A stretch of DNA of 64,000 nucleotides from Maritimibacter sp. (GTDB lineage Bacteria > Pseudomonadota > Alphaproteobacteria > Rhodobacterales > Rhodobacteraceae): positions 1,860,001 through 1,924,000 of the forward strand of contig CP051232.1 of assembly GCA_017792445.1 (NCBI GenBank). The letters run 5' to 3'. The translations under genes were made by a program, and so were the position numbers. Below are positions 28,151 through 37,554 of this stretch, piece by piece. The notes beneath the pieces were generated by a model. That model searched no databases and had not been told where the DNA came from. It saw only the letters and a program-made list of their open reading frames with translations. Numbering within the stretch: position 1 is the stretch's first letter; the number at the start of each line of letters is the position of its first letter.

Positions 28151-29158
28151 TTAGCCGACCTTGCTGGACTCGCGGACCTGAAGCTTCACCGGATGGCGCA
28201 CCAGTTCCTCGGGCGGCACCGCGTTTTCGATCCAGCCGAGGAGCGCATCGACCGAGGCGCGTGCCACCGCGTCGACATCGCAGCGGACCGAGGTGATCGG
28301 CGGCTCGGCCTGCGCGCATTCCGGGATATCGTCGAAACCGATGATCCAGAAATCCTTGCCCACGGTCCGTCCAGCGCCCTGCGCGGCTGCGGCCATGCCC
28401 AGCGCCACGCGGTCGTTGATGCAGATCGCCGCCTGAACGCCCGGATGGTCGCGGGCGATCAGTTCCATCGCCTCGCGCCCATAGGTGCGGTCGGATCCGC
28501 CCTGAAGCACCAGCGCCTTGCGGCCATGCACCTGCATGATGTCGCGATAGCCCGACGCCCGCTCGCGCGAGATCTGGTGGCCGGCGTGGCCGCCGACGAA
28601 GGCGATCTCGGTCAGGCCCTGATCCAGCAGGTGCTGGGCGGCAAGGTGGCTGCCGATCGCGTAGTCGATGGAATGGAACGGAAGCTGCGCCACGCGGCTG
28701 TCGCCCTGCCGCAAGACCTGCATCGTCGGGATGCCGGTGGCGAGGATGGTGCTGAACACCGGCGCTTCGGAACTGCGGCACGGTGCTATCAGCAGTCCGG
28801 CAATGTCCTGTTCCAGCGCAAGGCGGACGGCGCGATCTTCTATGTCGGGGTCTTCGGCGGAGTCCGCGATCAGCGCCGCCATGCCGCGTTTCATCAGGGC
28901 ATGCTGTGCGGCGGCGACGAAATCGGTGACGAAGGGCACGCGCAGGTCGTTGACCACGATGCCGATGCGCCCGGTGTTGGAACTGCGCAGCGCGGCGGCG
29001 GCGCGGTTGCGGACATAGTGAAGCTCTTGGATCGCGCTTTCGACGGCGGCCTTCGTCTCGGCCCGCACCAGTGGCGAGTCGTGGAGAACAAGAGACACGG
29101 TGGATTTCGACACACCGGCCTTCTCGGCCACGTCACGGATCGTCGCGCGTTTTCCCAT
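28151..29158 (-). CDS. LacI-family transcriptional regulator
   Basis: A 335-residue repressor: helix-turn-helix and hinge about residues 4-60 (ATIRDVAEKAGVSKSTVSLVLHD, YVRNRAAAALRSSNTGRIGIVV) and a periplasmic-binding-protein-like sugar domain from 62 to 330, with FVGGHAGHQISRERASGYRD and CINDRVALGMAAAA. LacI regulators usually sense a sugar and repress transport or catabolic genes, but no sugar operon adjoins it; the nearest neighbours are a hydrolase/dioxygenase pair upstream and tiny genes downstream. Its target is not evident and may be itself or a distant locus. Confidence 0.92.
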   Translation of the reverse strand: MGKRATIRDVAEKAGVSKSTVSLVLHDSPLVRAETKAAVESAIQELHYVRNRAAAALRSSNTGRIGIVVNDLRVPFVTDFVAAAQHALMKRGMAALIADSAEDPDIEDRAVRLALEQDIAGLLIAPCRSSEAPVFSTILATGIPTMQVLRQGDSRVAQLPFHSIDYAIGSHLAAQHLLDQGLTEIAFVGGHAGHQISRERASGYRDIMQVHGRKALVLQGGSDRTYGREAMELIARDHPGVQAAICINDRVALGMAAAAQGAGRTVGKDFWIIGFDDIPECAQAEPPITSVRCDVDAVARASVDALLGWIENAVPPEELVRHPVKLQVRESSKVG

Positions 29159-29180
29159 CAGATACGTCCTGCGCAAGCGA

Positions 29181-29202
29181 CCCGCGTGATTGGTCACGCG
29201 GG
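29181..29202. promoter_or_regulatory. Perfect inverted repeat upstream of the lacI-type gene
   Basis: CCCGCGTGA and TCACGCGGG form perfect 9-bp arms with a four-base spacer, 23 bases before the LacI-family start. It could be the operator through which the regulator controls itself, or a leader hairpin. Confidence 0.6.
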
Positions 29203-29295
29203 CTCTAAGACCCTTCTCCCCGCCTTTATGGATAGACCGGGACGTCGCGGAAGGTAAGCCTTACGCTGCGGCGCAGCTTCTGCAGGCGCAAAAAC

Positions 29296-29317
29296 GCTGC
29301 CCGGTTGCCCGGGCAGC
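29296..29317 (-). terminator. Rho-independent terminator of the hydrolase/dioxygenase operon
   Basis: A perfect 9-bp stem (29296-29304 with 29309-29317, four-base loop), followed on the minus strand by GTTTTTG. It starts 12 bases after the hydrolase stop. Confidence 0.85.
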
Positions 29318-29328
29318 GGGCGCGGCGC

Positions 29329-29952
29329 TCAGAGACTATGCAGTCGGCGCCACTTGTTCTCGACGGTCCGCAGGAATTCCGCCGCGGTCTGAACCTCGGC
29401 CTGCGGAATCTCGTGACCGCCGTCGTGCCAGTACAGCGTCACCTCGGCGCCCTGCTCGTGGAACCAGCCCGCAAGAAAGTCGGTGCCGGCGGGCGAACAG
29501 ATCGGGTCATGGCGCCCGGCAGTGATCAGCACGTTCAACCCCTTGAGACCCGGCACCGGATCGGGCGCCCACGGGATCAGCGGGTGCATCAGCACCAGAT
29601 CGGTGAACAGCCCCGGCTCTGCCATCGCGACCGAGGCAAGGATGTTCGCCCCGTTGGAATAGCCAAGCCCGATCACCGGATGGTCGCCGGACGGGAAGCC
29701 GCCGACGAACTTGGCCATCGCCGCGGTACGCGTGGCAAGGTCGTCCATGTCATAGACGCCCTCGGCGGCGCGGCGGAAATAACGGTTCGCGCCGTTCTCC
29801 GACACGTCGCCGCGCGGCGACACGACGTGCGCATCGGGCAGGATCTGCTCTCCCAGCCCGTGGAACTGGGACTCGTCGCCGCCGGTGCCGTGGAAGGTGA
29901 ACAGCAGGGGGCCGCCGTCGGCCCCCTTCGTTTCCTTGTAGACGTAGCTCAT
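29329..29952 (-). CDS. Alpha/beta-hydrolase, phospholipase/carboxylesterase type (MhqD-like)
   Basis: A 207-residue cytoplasmic serine hydrolase. The oxyanion stretch is LLFTFHGTGGDESQF, the nucleophile elbow is GLGYSNGANI (Ser), the acid is in ITAGRHDPICS and the base in WHDGGHEIP. It resembles MhqD-type esterases that are paired with MhqO/MhqA ring-cleavage enzymes in quinone and aromatic stress systems; the dioxygenase gene is 3 bases upstream here. Substrate is unknown, but cotranscription with the dioxygenase suggests processing of aromatic compounds. Confidence 0.85.
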   Translation of the reverse strand: MSYVYKETKGADGGPLLFTFHGTGGDESQFHGLGEQILPDAHVVSPRGDVSENGANRYFRRAAEGVYDMDDLATRTAAMAKFVGGFPSGDHPVIGLGYSNGANILASVAMAEPGLFTDLVLMHPLIPWAPDPVPGLKGLNVLITAGRHDPICSPAGTDFLAGWFHEQGAEVTLYWHDGGHEIPQAEVQTAAEFLRTVENKWRRLHSL

Positions 29953-29955
29953 GGC

Positions 29956-30888
29956 TCAATCCTCGATCGGTTCCAGATACTTCTCTTCCAGCACCTTCCG
30001 CAGGTGAGCGTGCTGGTTCGGCAGTTGCAGGGACTCGCCCAGATGGGCGGTGTCCTCGTCCCGGTCGAATCCGGGTTCGTTGGTGGCCACTTCGAACAGG
30101 ACCCCGCCCGGCGACCGGAAGTAGATCGCCCAGAAGTAATCCCGGTCGATGACCGGCGTCACGCCATACCCGGTGTCGGTCAGCGCCTTGCGCACCTCAA
30201 GCTGGGTTTCGCGGTTGTCGACGCTGAACGCCAGGTGGTGAACCGACCCCGCGCCCTGCTTGGCATAATTCGCGCCCTTCAGGGTCTGCAGGTCGATCAC
30301 GTCGGCGCCGTTGCCGTTCGGAATGCGCAGCCGCACGGTGTCGCCGTCACGGTCGTCTTCCTCGTAGCCCATGAACTTCAGCAGCTCCTCGGTCGCGCCG
30401 CCATCGCTGACGCGCAGGTGTGCCGAGTGGAACCCGCGGATCGCCTCGTCGGCGGCCACGCCGTTGCCCGACCACGGGGCGCGCCCGTCCTCGGTTTCGA
30501 CAAGGGCGAAGGCGTCGCCGTCAGGGCCGGTGAAGTGCAGCCGTTCTTCGCCGAAGCTGCTTGACCGGTCGAGGCCCGGCGTGCCGAGTGTCTCGAACCG
30601 CTCTTTCCAATAGCCAAGAGTGCCTTTCGGAACGGCGAAGACGGTGGTGCCGACCTCGCCCAGACCCGGGCGGCCGCGCGCGGCATGGGGGAAGGGGAAA
30701 TAGGTCATCACCGAACCGGGGGTGCCGGTCTCGTCGCCGTAATACAGGTGGTACACCTCGGGCGCGTCGAAGTTGACGGTCTTCTTGACCCTGCGCAGGC
30801 CGAGGTCCTTCGTGAAGAAGGCATTGTTCGCCTGAGCACCGCTGGCAAGCGAGGTCACGTGGTGCAGCCCGTTGATTTGCGTCAGCAT
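29956..30888 (-). CDS. Ring-cleavage (VOC-fold) dioxygenase, MhqO/MhqA-like
   Basis: A 310-residue protein with two glyoxalase/VOC modules (about 4-140 and 150-290). The metal-site histidines are in INGLHHVTSLAS and GSVHHLAFSVD, and the last ligand is the glutamate in GGVLFEVATNEPGF. Members cleave hydroquinone-type rings and act in quinone stress. AGGAG lies before the ATG at 30888; upstream in-frame starts add a poor leader. Its start is divergent from the GMC oxidoreductase gene and it precedes the hydrolase gene. Confidence 0.87.
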   Translation of the reverse strand: MLTQINGLHHVTSLASGAQANNAFFTKDLGLRRVKKTVNFDAPEVYHLYYGDETGTPGSVMTYFPFPHAARGRPGLGEVGTTVFAVPKGTLGYWKERFETLGTPGLDRSSSFGEERLHFTGPDGDAFALVETEDGRAPWSGNGVAADEAIRGFHSAHLRVSDGGATEELLKFMGYEEDDRDGDTVRLRIPNGNGADVIDLQTLKGANYAKQGAGSVHHLAFSVDNRETQLEVRKALTDTGYGVTPVIDRDYFWAIYFRSPGGVLFEVATNEPGFDRDEDTAHLGESLQLPNQHAHLRKVLEEKYLEPIED

Positions 30889-31019
30889 GGTAGCTCTCCT
30901 TGCACCGGCCGTCCGGTGCCTCTGATTGACGCACCGAATGTCGGCGCGTTGTGCTTCGTCCCTGAATGTCGTCATTTATGCTGCGGAGAAAAGAAGCGTG
31001 CGGGCAGGGAGTCTGTGCG

Positions 31020-31039
31020 TGATCGCACAAATGTGATCA
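31020..31039. promoter_or_regulatory. Imperfect inverted repeat TGATC-N10-GATCA
   Basis: Five-base perfect outer arms with two further matched pairs inside (7 of 10 positions symmetric), 23 bases before the GMC oxidoreductase start and within the divergent gap. It is a candidate operator for either gene. Confidence 0.4.
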
Positions 31040-31062
31040 ATGACCTTGGGGAGGGTGTGCAG

Positions 31063-32646
31063 ATGGGAGGGGAGACCGACTTTGTTGTCGTCGGAGCAGG
31101 TTCGGCTGGCTGCGTGCTGGCGAACCGGCTGAGCGAGAAGGGCAGCGTCACGCTGCTAGAGGCCGGAGGCCGCGACAACTATCACTGGGTGCACATCCCG
31201 GTCGGCTATCTCTACTGCATCGGCAACCCCCGGACCGATTGGGGGTTTCGCACCGCCGAGGAAAAGGGGCTGAACGGCCGCTCGCTTCTGTATCCGCGCG
31301 GGCGCATCCTTGGCGGCTGCTCGTCCATCAACGGCATGCTGTATCTGCGCGGACAGGCGGCGGACTATGATCACTGGCGCCAGCTGGGCCTTCCGGGCTG
31401 GGGCTGGGACGACGTGCTGCCGTGGTTCCGCAAGTCCGAGGACTATTTCGGCGGAGAGAACGAAGCGCATGGCGCGGGCGGCGAATGGCGGGTCGAGGAA
31501 CAGCGGCTGCGCTGGAAGATCCTCGATGATTTCATGGCCGCGGCCGAGCAGGCGGGGCTGCCGCGCACGGATGACTTCAACACCGGCGACAACGAGGGCG
31601 TCGGCTATTTCAAGGTGAACCAGCGGCGCGGATGGCGTTGGAACACGTCCAAGGCATTCCTTCGTCCGGTCGAGGGTCGCGGCGGCTTGAAGGTCGAGAC
31701 AGATGCGCAGGCGACCCGCATCCTGTTCGAAGGACGCTGCGCGGTGGGCGTCGAGTTCCGCCAGAACGGCGCGCTGCGCCAGATCCGCGCCCGGCGCGAG
31801 GTGGTGCTTGCCGCCGGCGCCATCGGCTCTCCGCAACTGCTGCAGCTGTCGGGTGTCGGGCCCGGCGCCTTGTTGCAGGAACACGGGATCGATGTGGTGC
31901 ACGAGATGCCGGGGGTTGGCGAGAATCTGCAGGACCACCTGCAACTGCGCTGTTCCTACAAGGTGTCGAACGCCAAGACGCTCAACACCATGTCCGCCAC
32001 GATGTTCGGCAAGGCGAAGATCGCCGCCGAGTATGCGCTGTTCCGCTCTGGCCCGATGTCGATGGCGCCGTCGCAGCTTGGTGCTTTCGCCAAATCCGGC
32101 CCCGATGTCGCGACCGCGGATCTGGAATATCACGTGCAGCCGCTGTCCCTGAACGCCTTCGGAGAACCTTTGCACGCTTTCGACGCCATTACGGCCAGTG
32201 TCTGCAACCTGCGCCCCGAAAGCCGGGGACACGTGCGCATCGCTTCGCCCGACCCGCAGGCCGCGCCCGAGATCCGGCCGAACTATCTGACGACCGAGCG
32301 GGACCGTCAGGTGGCCGCCGCCTCGATCCGACTGACCCGGCGGATTGTCGGCCAGCCAGCGTTTGCCCAGTACGATCCGGTAGAGTTCAAGCCGGGCACC
32401 AATTTCGAGACTGACGAAGACCTTGCCCGCGCCGCCGGCGATATCGGGACGACGATCTTCCACCCCGTCGGAACCGTCCGAATGGGGGCCGACGATGCCG
32501 CGCCATTGGATGCAAACCTGCGTGTGCGCGGGGTTGAAGGCCTGCGGGTGGCGGATGCCAGCGTGATGCCGACGATCACCAGCGGCAACACCAACGCCCC
32601 GACGATCATGATCGCCGAGAAAGCCGCGTCGATGATCCTTGCCTAG
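31063..32646 (+). CDS. GMC-family FAD-dependent oxidoreductase (choline/alcohol dehydrogenase type)
   Basis: A 527-residue flavoprotein. The FAD-binding N-terminus is FVVVGAGSAGCVLANRLS; the GMC signatures are GRILGGCSSINGMLYLRG and GAIGSPQLLQLSGVGP; the active-site His is in FHPVGTVRMG and the Asn in ITSGNTNAPTIMIAEKAA. It oxidises a primary alcohol such as choline or a polyethoxylated/aromatic alcohol. GGGAGGGTGTGC precedes the ATG at 31063. The reading frame extends upstream, overlapping the dioxygenase gene, but no start there has support. It is transcribed alone and is followed by the motility cluster. Confidence 0.92.
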   Translation: MGGETDFVVVGAGSAGCVLANRLSEKGSVTLLEAGGRDNYHWVHIPVGYLYCIGNPRTDWGFRTAEEKGLNGRSLLYPRGRILGGCSSINGMLYLRGQAADYDHWRQLGLPGWGWDDVLPWFRKSEDYFGGENEAHGAGGEWRVEEQRLRWKILDDFMAAAEQAGLPRTDDFNTGDNEGVGYFKVNQRRGWRWNTSKAFLRPVEGRGGLKVETDAQATRILFEGRCAVGVEFRQNGALRQIRARREVVLAAGAIGSPQLLQLSGVGPGALLQEHGIDVVHEMPGVGENLQDHLQLRCSYKVSNAKTLNTMSATMFGKAKIAAEYALFRSGPMSMAPSQLGAFAKSGPDVATADLEYHVQPLSLNAFGEPLHAFDAITASVCNLRPESRGHVRIASPDPQAAPEIRPNYLTTERDRQVAAASIRLTRRIVGQPAFAQYDPVEFKPGTNFETDEDLARAAGDIGTTIFHPVGTVRMGADDAAPLDANLRVRGVEGLRVADASVMPTITSGNTNAPTIMIAEKAASMILA

Positions 32647-32736
32647 GGCGCTATGCGCTGGGGTTCACCAAGAAGATCCTGGGATTTACCAAGAAAGTCT
32701 CGGTATTCGCCGTCGCGACCCCGAAGATCGGCCCGG

Positions 32737-32751
32737 TTAAGGCCACGTTCA
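32737..32751 (+). promoter_or_regulatory. CtrA-like site upstream of motB
   Basis: TTAA-N7-TTCA, one mismatch from the TTAA-N7-TTAA consensus, 48 bases before the motB start. CtrA controls flagellar genes in many alphaproteobacteria. Confidence 0.5.
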
Positions 32752-32799
32752 CCGCCCTTTGCTAAGGCAACTACGGGGGCTCGGGAACGAGGTGGATGG

Positions 32800-33654
32800 A
32801 TGAGCGGGAACGGAAACGCGCCCGTCATCATCAAAAGGAAAAAGGTCGTCGGCGGCGGCGGGCACCACGGTGGGGCGTGGAAGGTTGCCTACGCCGATTT
32901 CGTGACCGCCATGATGGCGTTCTTCCTTCTGATGTGGCTGCTGAACGCGACGACAGAGAAACAGCGCAAGGGTATTGCGGATTACTTCAACCCGACGATC
33001 CCGGTGAACCGGATTTCCGGCGGGGGCGAGGGGACCTTCGGGGGCGAGGATATCGCGTCCGAGATGACGCTGGCGCGCAACGGCACCGGCGCTTCGCAGA
33101 AATATCCGACCGACAGTTCGATGGCGCGGGGCGATACCGGAGTCGATCCGTCGACCGACGCCGGGGACGGCAAGAATGACGACGAAGCAACCACCTTCGC
33201 CGAGATCGAAGAGGCGTTGTCTGCCCGCGCCGGCGAAAGCATGGTCGCCGATGGCCCCGCGCGGCACATCGTGACCCGGCTGACCGACGAGGGCCTGATC
33301 ATCGAGGTATTCGACCTGCCCGGCGAACCCCTGTTCGTCGAGGGAACCGACACGCCGATGCTGGTCCTCGAAGAAATCGCACGCCTTGTGGCCGAGGTCT
33401 TCTCGATCGTGGTCAACGACGTCGCGATCAACGGGTTCACCCGGTCGCATGCGCTGGTGCTTGCCGAGAACCCGGTATGGAGCCTGTCCAGCGACCGTGC
33501 CGACGCGGTGCGCCGACTGCTCGAGGCAGAGGATCTGGAGCCCGCGCGGATCGAACGCGTGTCGGGTTTCGCGGACCGCAAGCCCGTGGCCGAGAACCGT
33601 ATGGCCGCGCGCAACAACCGGATCGAGATCATCCTGCTTCGATCGCAGCCGTAA
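32800..33654 (+). CDS. motB: Flagellar motor stator protein MotB
   Basis: A 284-residue stator subunit. The single membrane span with the proton-binding aspartate is in WKVAYADFVTAMMAFFLLMWL (about residues 28-48). A plug-type linker NATTEKQRKGIADYFNPT follows. The periplasmic OmpA-like peptidoglycan-binding domain is at about 155-284, with NPVWSLSSDRADAVRRLL and RNNRIEIILL. GAGGTGG lies five bases before the ATG. MotB anchors the MotA-MotB proton channel to the cell wall; its partner motA is about 11 kb away in a different operon. Confidence 0.93.
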   Translation: MSGNGNAPVIIKRKKVVGGGGHHGGAWKVAYADFVTAMMAFFLLMWLLNATTEKQRKGIADYFNPTIPVNRISGGGEGTFGGEDIASEMTLARNGTGASQKYPTDSSMARGDTGVDPSTDAGDGKNDDEATTFAEIEEALSARAGESMVADGPARHIVTRLTDEGLIIEVFDLPGEPLFVEGTDTPMLVLEEIARLVAEVFSIVVNDVAINGFTRSHALVLAENPVWSLSSDRADAVRRLLEAEDLEPARIERVSGFADRKPVAENRMAARNNRIEIILLRSQP

Positions 33655-33677
33655 GAGAATAGTCGGCATTTTACCTG

Positions 33678-33692
33678 TTAGCGCGACCTTAA
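33678..33692 (+). promoter_or_regulatory. CtrA-like site upstream of flgE
   Basis: TTAG-N7-TTAA, one mismatch from the CtrA consensus, 59 bases before flgE and 24 bases after motB. It likely marks the promoter of flgE-flgK-flgL-flgI. Confidence 0.55.
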
Positions 33693-33751
33693 GCCGAGGG
33701 GCCTTAGGCAAGGGGCGACAGCGGGTACTTGCATCAGAAAGGCGCACTCAG

Positions 33752-35062
33752 ATGACGATTTCCTCCTCCCTCTCCGCAGGTGTCGCCGGGCTCGCCGCCA
33801 ACGCGACCCGATTGGCCACGATCTCTGACAACATCGCGAACTCGAACACCTACGGCTACAAACGTGCGACGGCGGAATTCCAGTCCTTCGTGATCAACGG
33901 CAACGCCGGAAGCGGGACGTACTCGGCCGGCGGGGTCCAGTCCGTGACCACCCGCATTATCGACGAACACGGACCACTGGTCGCGACCGGGCACCCGCTG
34001 GACATCGCCGTGACGGGGCGCGGCATGCTGCCGGTCACCACCGAGGTCGCGCTTGATACCGGCGCGACGGACGAACCGATCATGATGACCACGACCGGGT
34101 CGTTCCGCACCGATGCCGACGGGATCCTCAAGACGGAAACCGGACTTGTGCTGCTGGGCTGGCCCGCCGACGCCGACGGATCTATCCCGACTTACGCGCG
34201 CGACACGACGGCCGACCTTGAACCCGTGGTGGTCAACTTCAACCAGACCTCGGGCGATCCGACGACGCAAATGAGCCTTGGCGCCAACCTGCCGGCGACC
34301 GAAACCGACTCGACCGCATCGGGCGATGCGCTGCCGCTGTCGGTGGAATACTTCGGCAACCTCGGCACGTCAGAGTCGCTGGACATCAACTTCACGCCGA
34401 CCATTCCCGGCGCGCCCGGCATGTCCAACACGTGGACGATGGAGATTACCGATTCCGCCCTCGCTGGCGCGGTGATCGGGAACTACACGCTGGTGTTCGA
34501 CGACACGCGCGCAAACGGCGGCACGCTGCTGAGCGTCACGGTGAACTCTGGCGGCACCTACGACGCCACGACCGGCACGCTGGACCTGACCGTTGCCGGC
34601 GGTCCGCTGGCGCTGACCATCGGACGGCTTGGCGACCCGAACGGCCTGACCCAGCTGTCCGACAGTTTTGCACCGACCTCGATCACCAAGGACGGCTCTC
34701 CGGTCGGCAACCTCACATCCGTCGAAATCGATCAGAACGGCTTTATCCAGGCCGCCTATGACACGGGTTTCACCCGCACCCTCTATCAGGTGCCGCTGGT
34801 CGACGTACCCAACCCGAACGGCCTGCGGTCCCTTGGCAACCAAGCCTATCAGGTTTCGCCCTCTTCGGGATCGTTCTTCCTGTGGGACGCAGGCGACGGC
34901 CCGACGGGCGAGGTCTCTGGCTTCGCACGCGAGGGGTCGACGACCGACGTGGCGGGCGAACTTACCCTGCTGATCCAGACGCAGCGCGCCTATTCCTCGA
35001 ACGCGAAGGTCATCCAGACGGTCGACGAGATGCTGCAGGAAACCACCAACATCAAGCGCTGA
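33752..35062 (+). CDS. flgE: Flagellar hook protein FlgE
   Basis: A 436-residue hook subunit. The N-terminal rod/hook motif is SDNIANSNTYGYKRATAEFQ and the C-terminal helix is LTLLIQTQRAYSSNAKVIQT, both needed for axial polymerisation. Between them are the hook core domains (ITVTGRGMLPVTT..., TTTGSFRTDADG). It assembles the flexible joint between rod and filament after export through the type III apparatus. First gene of a four-gene operon. A weak ribosome site (AAAGG) precedes the ATG at 33752. Confidence 0.95.
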   Translation: MTISSSLSAGVAGLAANATRLATISDNIANSNTYGYKRATAEFQSFVINGNAGSGTYSAGGVQSVTTRIIDEHGPLVATGHPLDIAVTGRGMLPVTTEVALDTGATDEPIMMTTTGSFRTDADGILKTETGLVLLGWPADADGSIPTYARDTTADLEPVVVNFNQTSGDPTTQMSLGANLPATETDSTASGDALPLSVEYFGNLGTSESLDINFTPTIPGAPGMSNTWTMEITDSALAGAVIGNYTLVFDDTRANGGTLLSVTVNSGGTYDATTGTLDLTVAGGPLALTIGRLGDPNGLTQLSDSFAPTSITKDGSPVGNLTSVEIDQNGFIQAAYDTGFTRTLYQVPLVDVPNPNGLRSLGNQAYQVSPSSGSFFLWDAGDGPTGEVSGFAREGSTTDVAGELTLLIQTQRAYSSNAKVIQTVDEMLQETTNIKR

Positions 35063-35086
35063 CGCCCAACCTGACGGAACATCGAT

Positions 35087-36541
35087 ATGTCCATTTCCTC
35101 CGCCCTCGGCGCCGCCCTCTCCGGCCTCACCGCGGCATCGCGCCGGGCAGAGGTCGTGTCGTCCAACGTCGCCAACGCATCCACCCCGGGCTACGGCCGC
35201 CGACAGGTCGAACTCGGCGCGGGTCTTGTCGGCAGCCTGCTGCCCGGCGTCAACGTGGCCGGTGTCCTGCGCACCGAGGATGTCGTCCTGCTTGGCCAGC
35301 GGCGCGAAGCGCAGGCGGGACTCGCCTATGCCGAGACCGGCGCGGAATTCCTGTCGGGGATCGAGGCCGCGATCGGCATCCCCGGCGAGCCCAATTCACT
35401 GTCCCAGAAGCTCACCGCCTTCGAAACCGCGCTGATCGAAGCATCCAGCCGCCCCGATAGCGAGGCGCGGCTGCTGGGCGTGGCGAACACGGCATCGGAT
35501 GTCACAGATCACCTCAATACGCTGGCCGACAGGATTCAGGATGAACGTCTCCTGGCCGACCAACGGATCGACACCTCTGTCGACCGATTGAACACCGCCC
35601 TGCAGCAGGTCGTCGATCTCAACAACCGGATCATCCAGTTTCAGGGGTCCACCCGCGACGCGACCTCGTTGATGGACCAGCGGCAGAACGTCATCGATGG
35701 CATCTCCGACCTGATCCCGGTACGCCAGACAGCCCGCGAAAACGGGGCGGTCGCGCTGTACACCGAAGGCGGTGCCGTGCTGGTCGATAGCAAGGCCGCC
35801 GTTTTCGAGTTTCAGGGCGCAACGGCCCTGACGGTCTACATGACCCAAGCGGGCGGTGGCTTGTCCGGCCTCACGATCAACGGGCAGCCCATCTCGACAG
35901 CGGCAACCTCCGGCCCAATCGCGGGCGGACGATTGGCCGCCCTGTTCGAGATCCGTGATGAGACCGCGCCGGACCTTCAGGTGCGGCTGGATGCCGTGGC
36001 CCGCGACCTTATGGAACGTTTCGAAAGCCCGACGGTCGACCCCACGCTGGCAATTGGCGACCCCGGGCTGTTTACCGACAACGGCCTTGCCTTCGACGTC
36101 ACCGAAGAAACCGGCCTCGCGGCCCGGATCACGCTCAATGCCGCGGCCGATCCCGACAACGGCGGCGCCGTCTGGCGCCTGCGCGACGGCCTGAACGCCC
36201 TCGTCGTCGGCGATCCGGGCGATGCCTCGATCCTCGATGCGATGAGCATCGCGCTATCCGACCTGCGCGTCCCGGCCACGGGCGGTTTCAGTTCGTCTCA
36301 CAACGCGGTCGGTCTTGCGGGCGACCTCCTGTCGCGCGTGTCCATCGCGGCCCACGACGCGGAAACGCGGGTCGGGTTCTCGCGGGCTCAGACCGACGCG
36401 CTTCTGACCGCCGAGTTTCAGGATGGCGTCGATACAGACCAGGAGATGCAGGAACTCCTGCTGATCGAACAGGCCTACTCGGCCAACGCCCGGGTGATCC
36501 AGACCATCGACAACCTCATCAACCGCCTGCTGGAGATCTGA
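35087..36541 (+). CDS. flgK: Hook-filament junction protein FlgK
   Basis: A 484-residue hook-associated protein 1. The N-terminal axial motif is RRAEVVSSNVANASTPGYGR and the C-terminal one is LLLIEQAYSANARVIQTIDN. The coiled-coil region near residues 120-200 and the central variable domain fit the family. It sits between hook and filament. Gap of 24 bases from flgE and 2 bases to flgL. Confidence 0.94.
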   Translation: MSISSALGAALSGLTAASRRAEVVSSNVANASTPGYGRRQVELGAGLVGSLLPGVNVAGVLRTEDVVLLGQRREAQAGLAYAETGAEFLSGIEAAIGIPGEPNSLSQKLTAFETALIEASSRPDSEARLLGVANTASDVTDHLNTLADRIQDERLLADQRIDTSVDRLNTALQQVVDLNNRIIQFQGSTRDATSLMDQRQNVIDGISDLIPVRQTARENGAVALYTEGGAVLVDSKAAVFEFQGATALTVYMTQAGGGLSGLTINGQPISTAATSGPIAGGRLAALFEIRDETAPDLQVRLDAVARDLMERFESPTVDPTLAIGDPGLFTDNGLAFDVTEETGLAARITLNAAADPDNGGAVWRLRDGLNALVVGDPGDASILDAMSIALSDLRVPATGGFSSSHNAVGLAGDLLSRVSIAAHDAETRVGFSRAQTDALLTAEFQDGVDTDQEMQELLLIEQAYSANARVIQTIDNLINRLLEI

Positions 36542-36543
36542 AG

Positions 36544-37554
36544 ATGACGATCCTGACACTTGGCGACCTCGCCACGTCCTACCAGCAGAAGCTGCACAGC
36601 GCGCGGCTGAAGACCCAGCTTGCCCGGCTGACCGACGAAATGGCGACCGGGCGGGTCAGTGATCTGCGCAAGGCGACCGGCGGACATTTCGGCACGCTTG
36701 GCTCTCTCGACCACCAGCTTGGCTCGATTGCCGCATACACCACCGCCGGAAAAGAAGCCGCGCTGTTTCTCGGAACATTGCAGGAGGCCTTCGGCACGAT
36801 TCAGGACGCGGCGGGGAAACTGGCGCCGGTGATGCTGCAGGCCTCGGATTCGGCGCACGCGTCCTTCATCTCCGCGACTGCAGCAGATGCGCGCGCACAG
36901 TTCCAAAGCGTGGTTTCGGCGCTGAACACCCATGTCGCGGACCGGACGCTTCTTGGTGGCACGGCCACCGGCGGACCGGCGCTGGCAACGTCGGAAACCA
37001 TGCTGGCCGATCTGTCCGCCGCGGTCACTGGCCTGACGACCGCCGCCGATATCGAGACGGCGGTCGACGCCTGGTTCGACACGCCCGGCGGTGGCTTCGA
37101 AACGGTCGGCTATCTGGGCAGTACGACGCCCCTTTCGCCATTCCGGGTGGGCCAGCATGAGGCGATCAATGTTCAGGTCACCGCCGCCGACGCCGAGATT
37201 CGCGATTTCCTGAAGGGCTATGCGATGGCCGCGCTCGTCGATCTTGGTGCGCTTTCGACGCAACCGGGCGAAAAGGCCGAGCTTCTGACGACAGCCGGCG
37301 AACGCCTGTTCAACGCGAACGCCAAACTTGCAGAAGTGCGCGGCCGGATCGGCAGCGCCGAGGCAGAGGTCGATACCGCACTTGCCCGGAATGCCAGCGC
37401 CGCCAGCGCGTTGGAACTGGCACGAAACGACATCGTCGCAGCCGATCCCTACCAGACCGCCGTCGACCTCGAAGCAGCGCAGATACAGCTCGAATCCCTC
37501 TTTGCCATCACCGCGCGCCTGTCGCGCCTGACCTTGACGGAGTACCTGCGGTGA
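36544..37554 (+). CDS. flgL: Hook-filament junction protein FlgL
   Basis: A 336-residue flagellin-like junction protein. The N-terminal part (TLGDLATSYQQKLHSARLKTQ) and C-terminal helix (SALELARNDIVAADPYQTAV) follow the D0/D1 pattern of FlgL/flagellin, with a small central domain. It caps the FlgK ring as hook-associated protein 3 and is the platform for the filament. Start 2 bases after the flgK stop; its stop overlaps the flgI start (TGATG). Confidence 0.9.
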   Translation: MTILTLGDLATSYQQKLHSARLKTQLARLTDEMATGRVSDLRKATGGHFGTLGSLDHQLGSIAAYTTAGKEAALFLGTLQEAFGTIQDAAGKLAPVMLQASDSAHASFISATAADARAQFQSVVSALNTHVADRTLLGGTATGGPALATSETMLADLSAAVTGLTTAADIETAVDAWFDTPGGGFETVGYLGSTTPLSPFRVGQHEAINVQVTAADAEIRDFLKGYAMAALVDLGALSTQPGEKAELLTTAGERLFNANAKLAEVRGRIGSAEAEVDTALARNASAASALELARNDIVAADPYQTAVDLEAAQIQLESLFAITARLSRLTLTEYLR

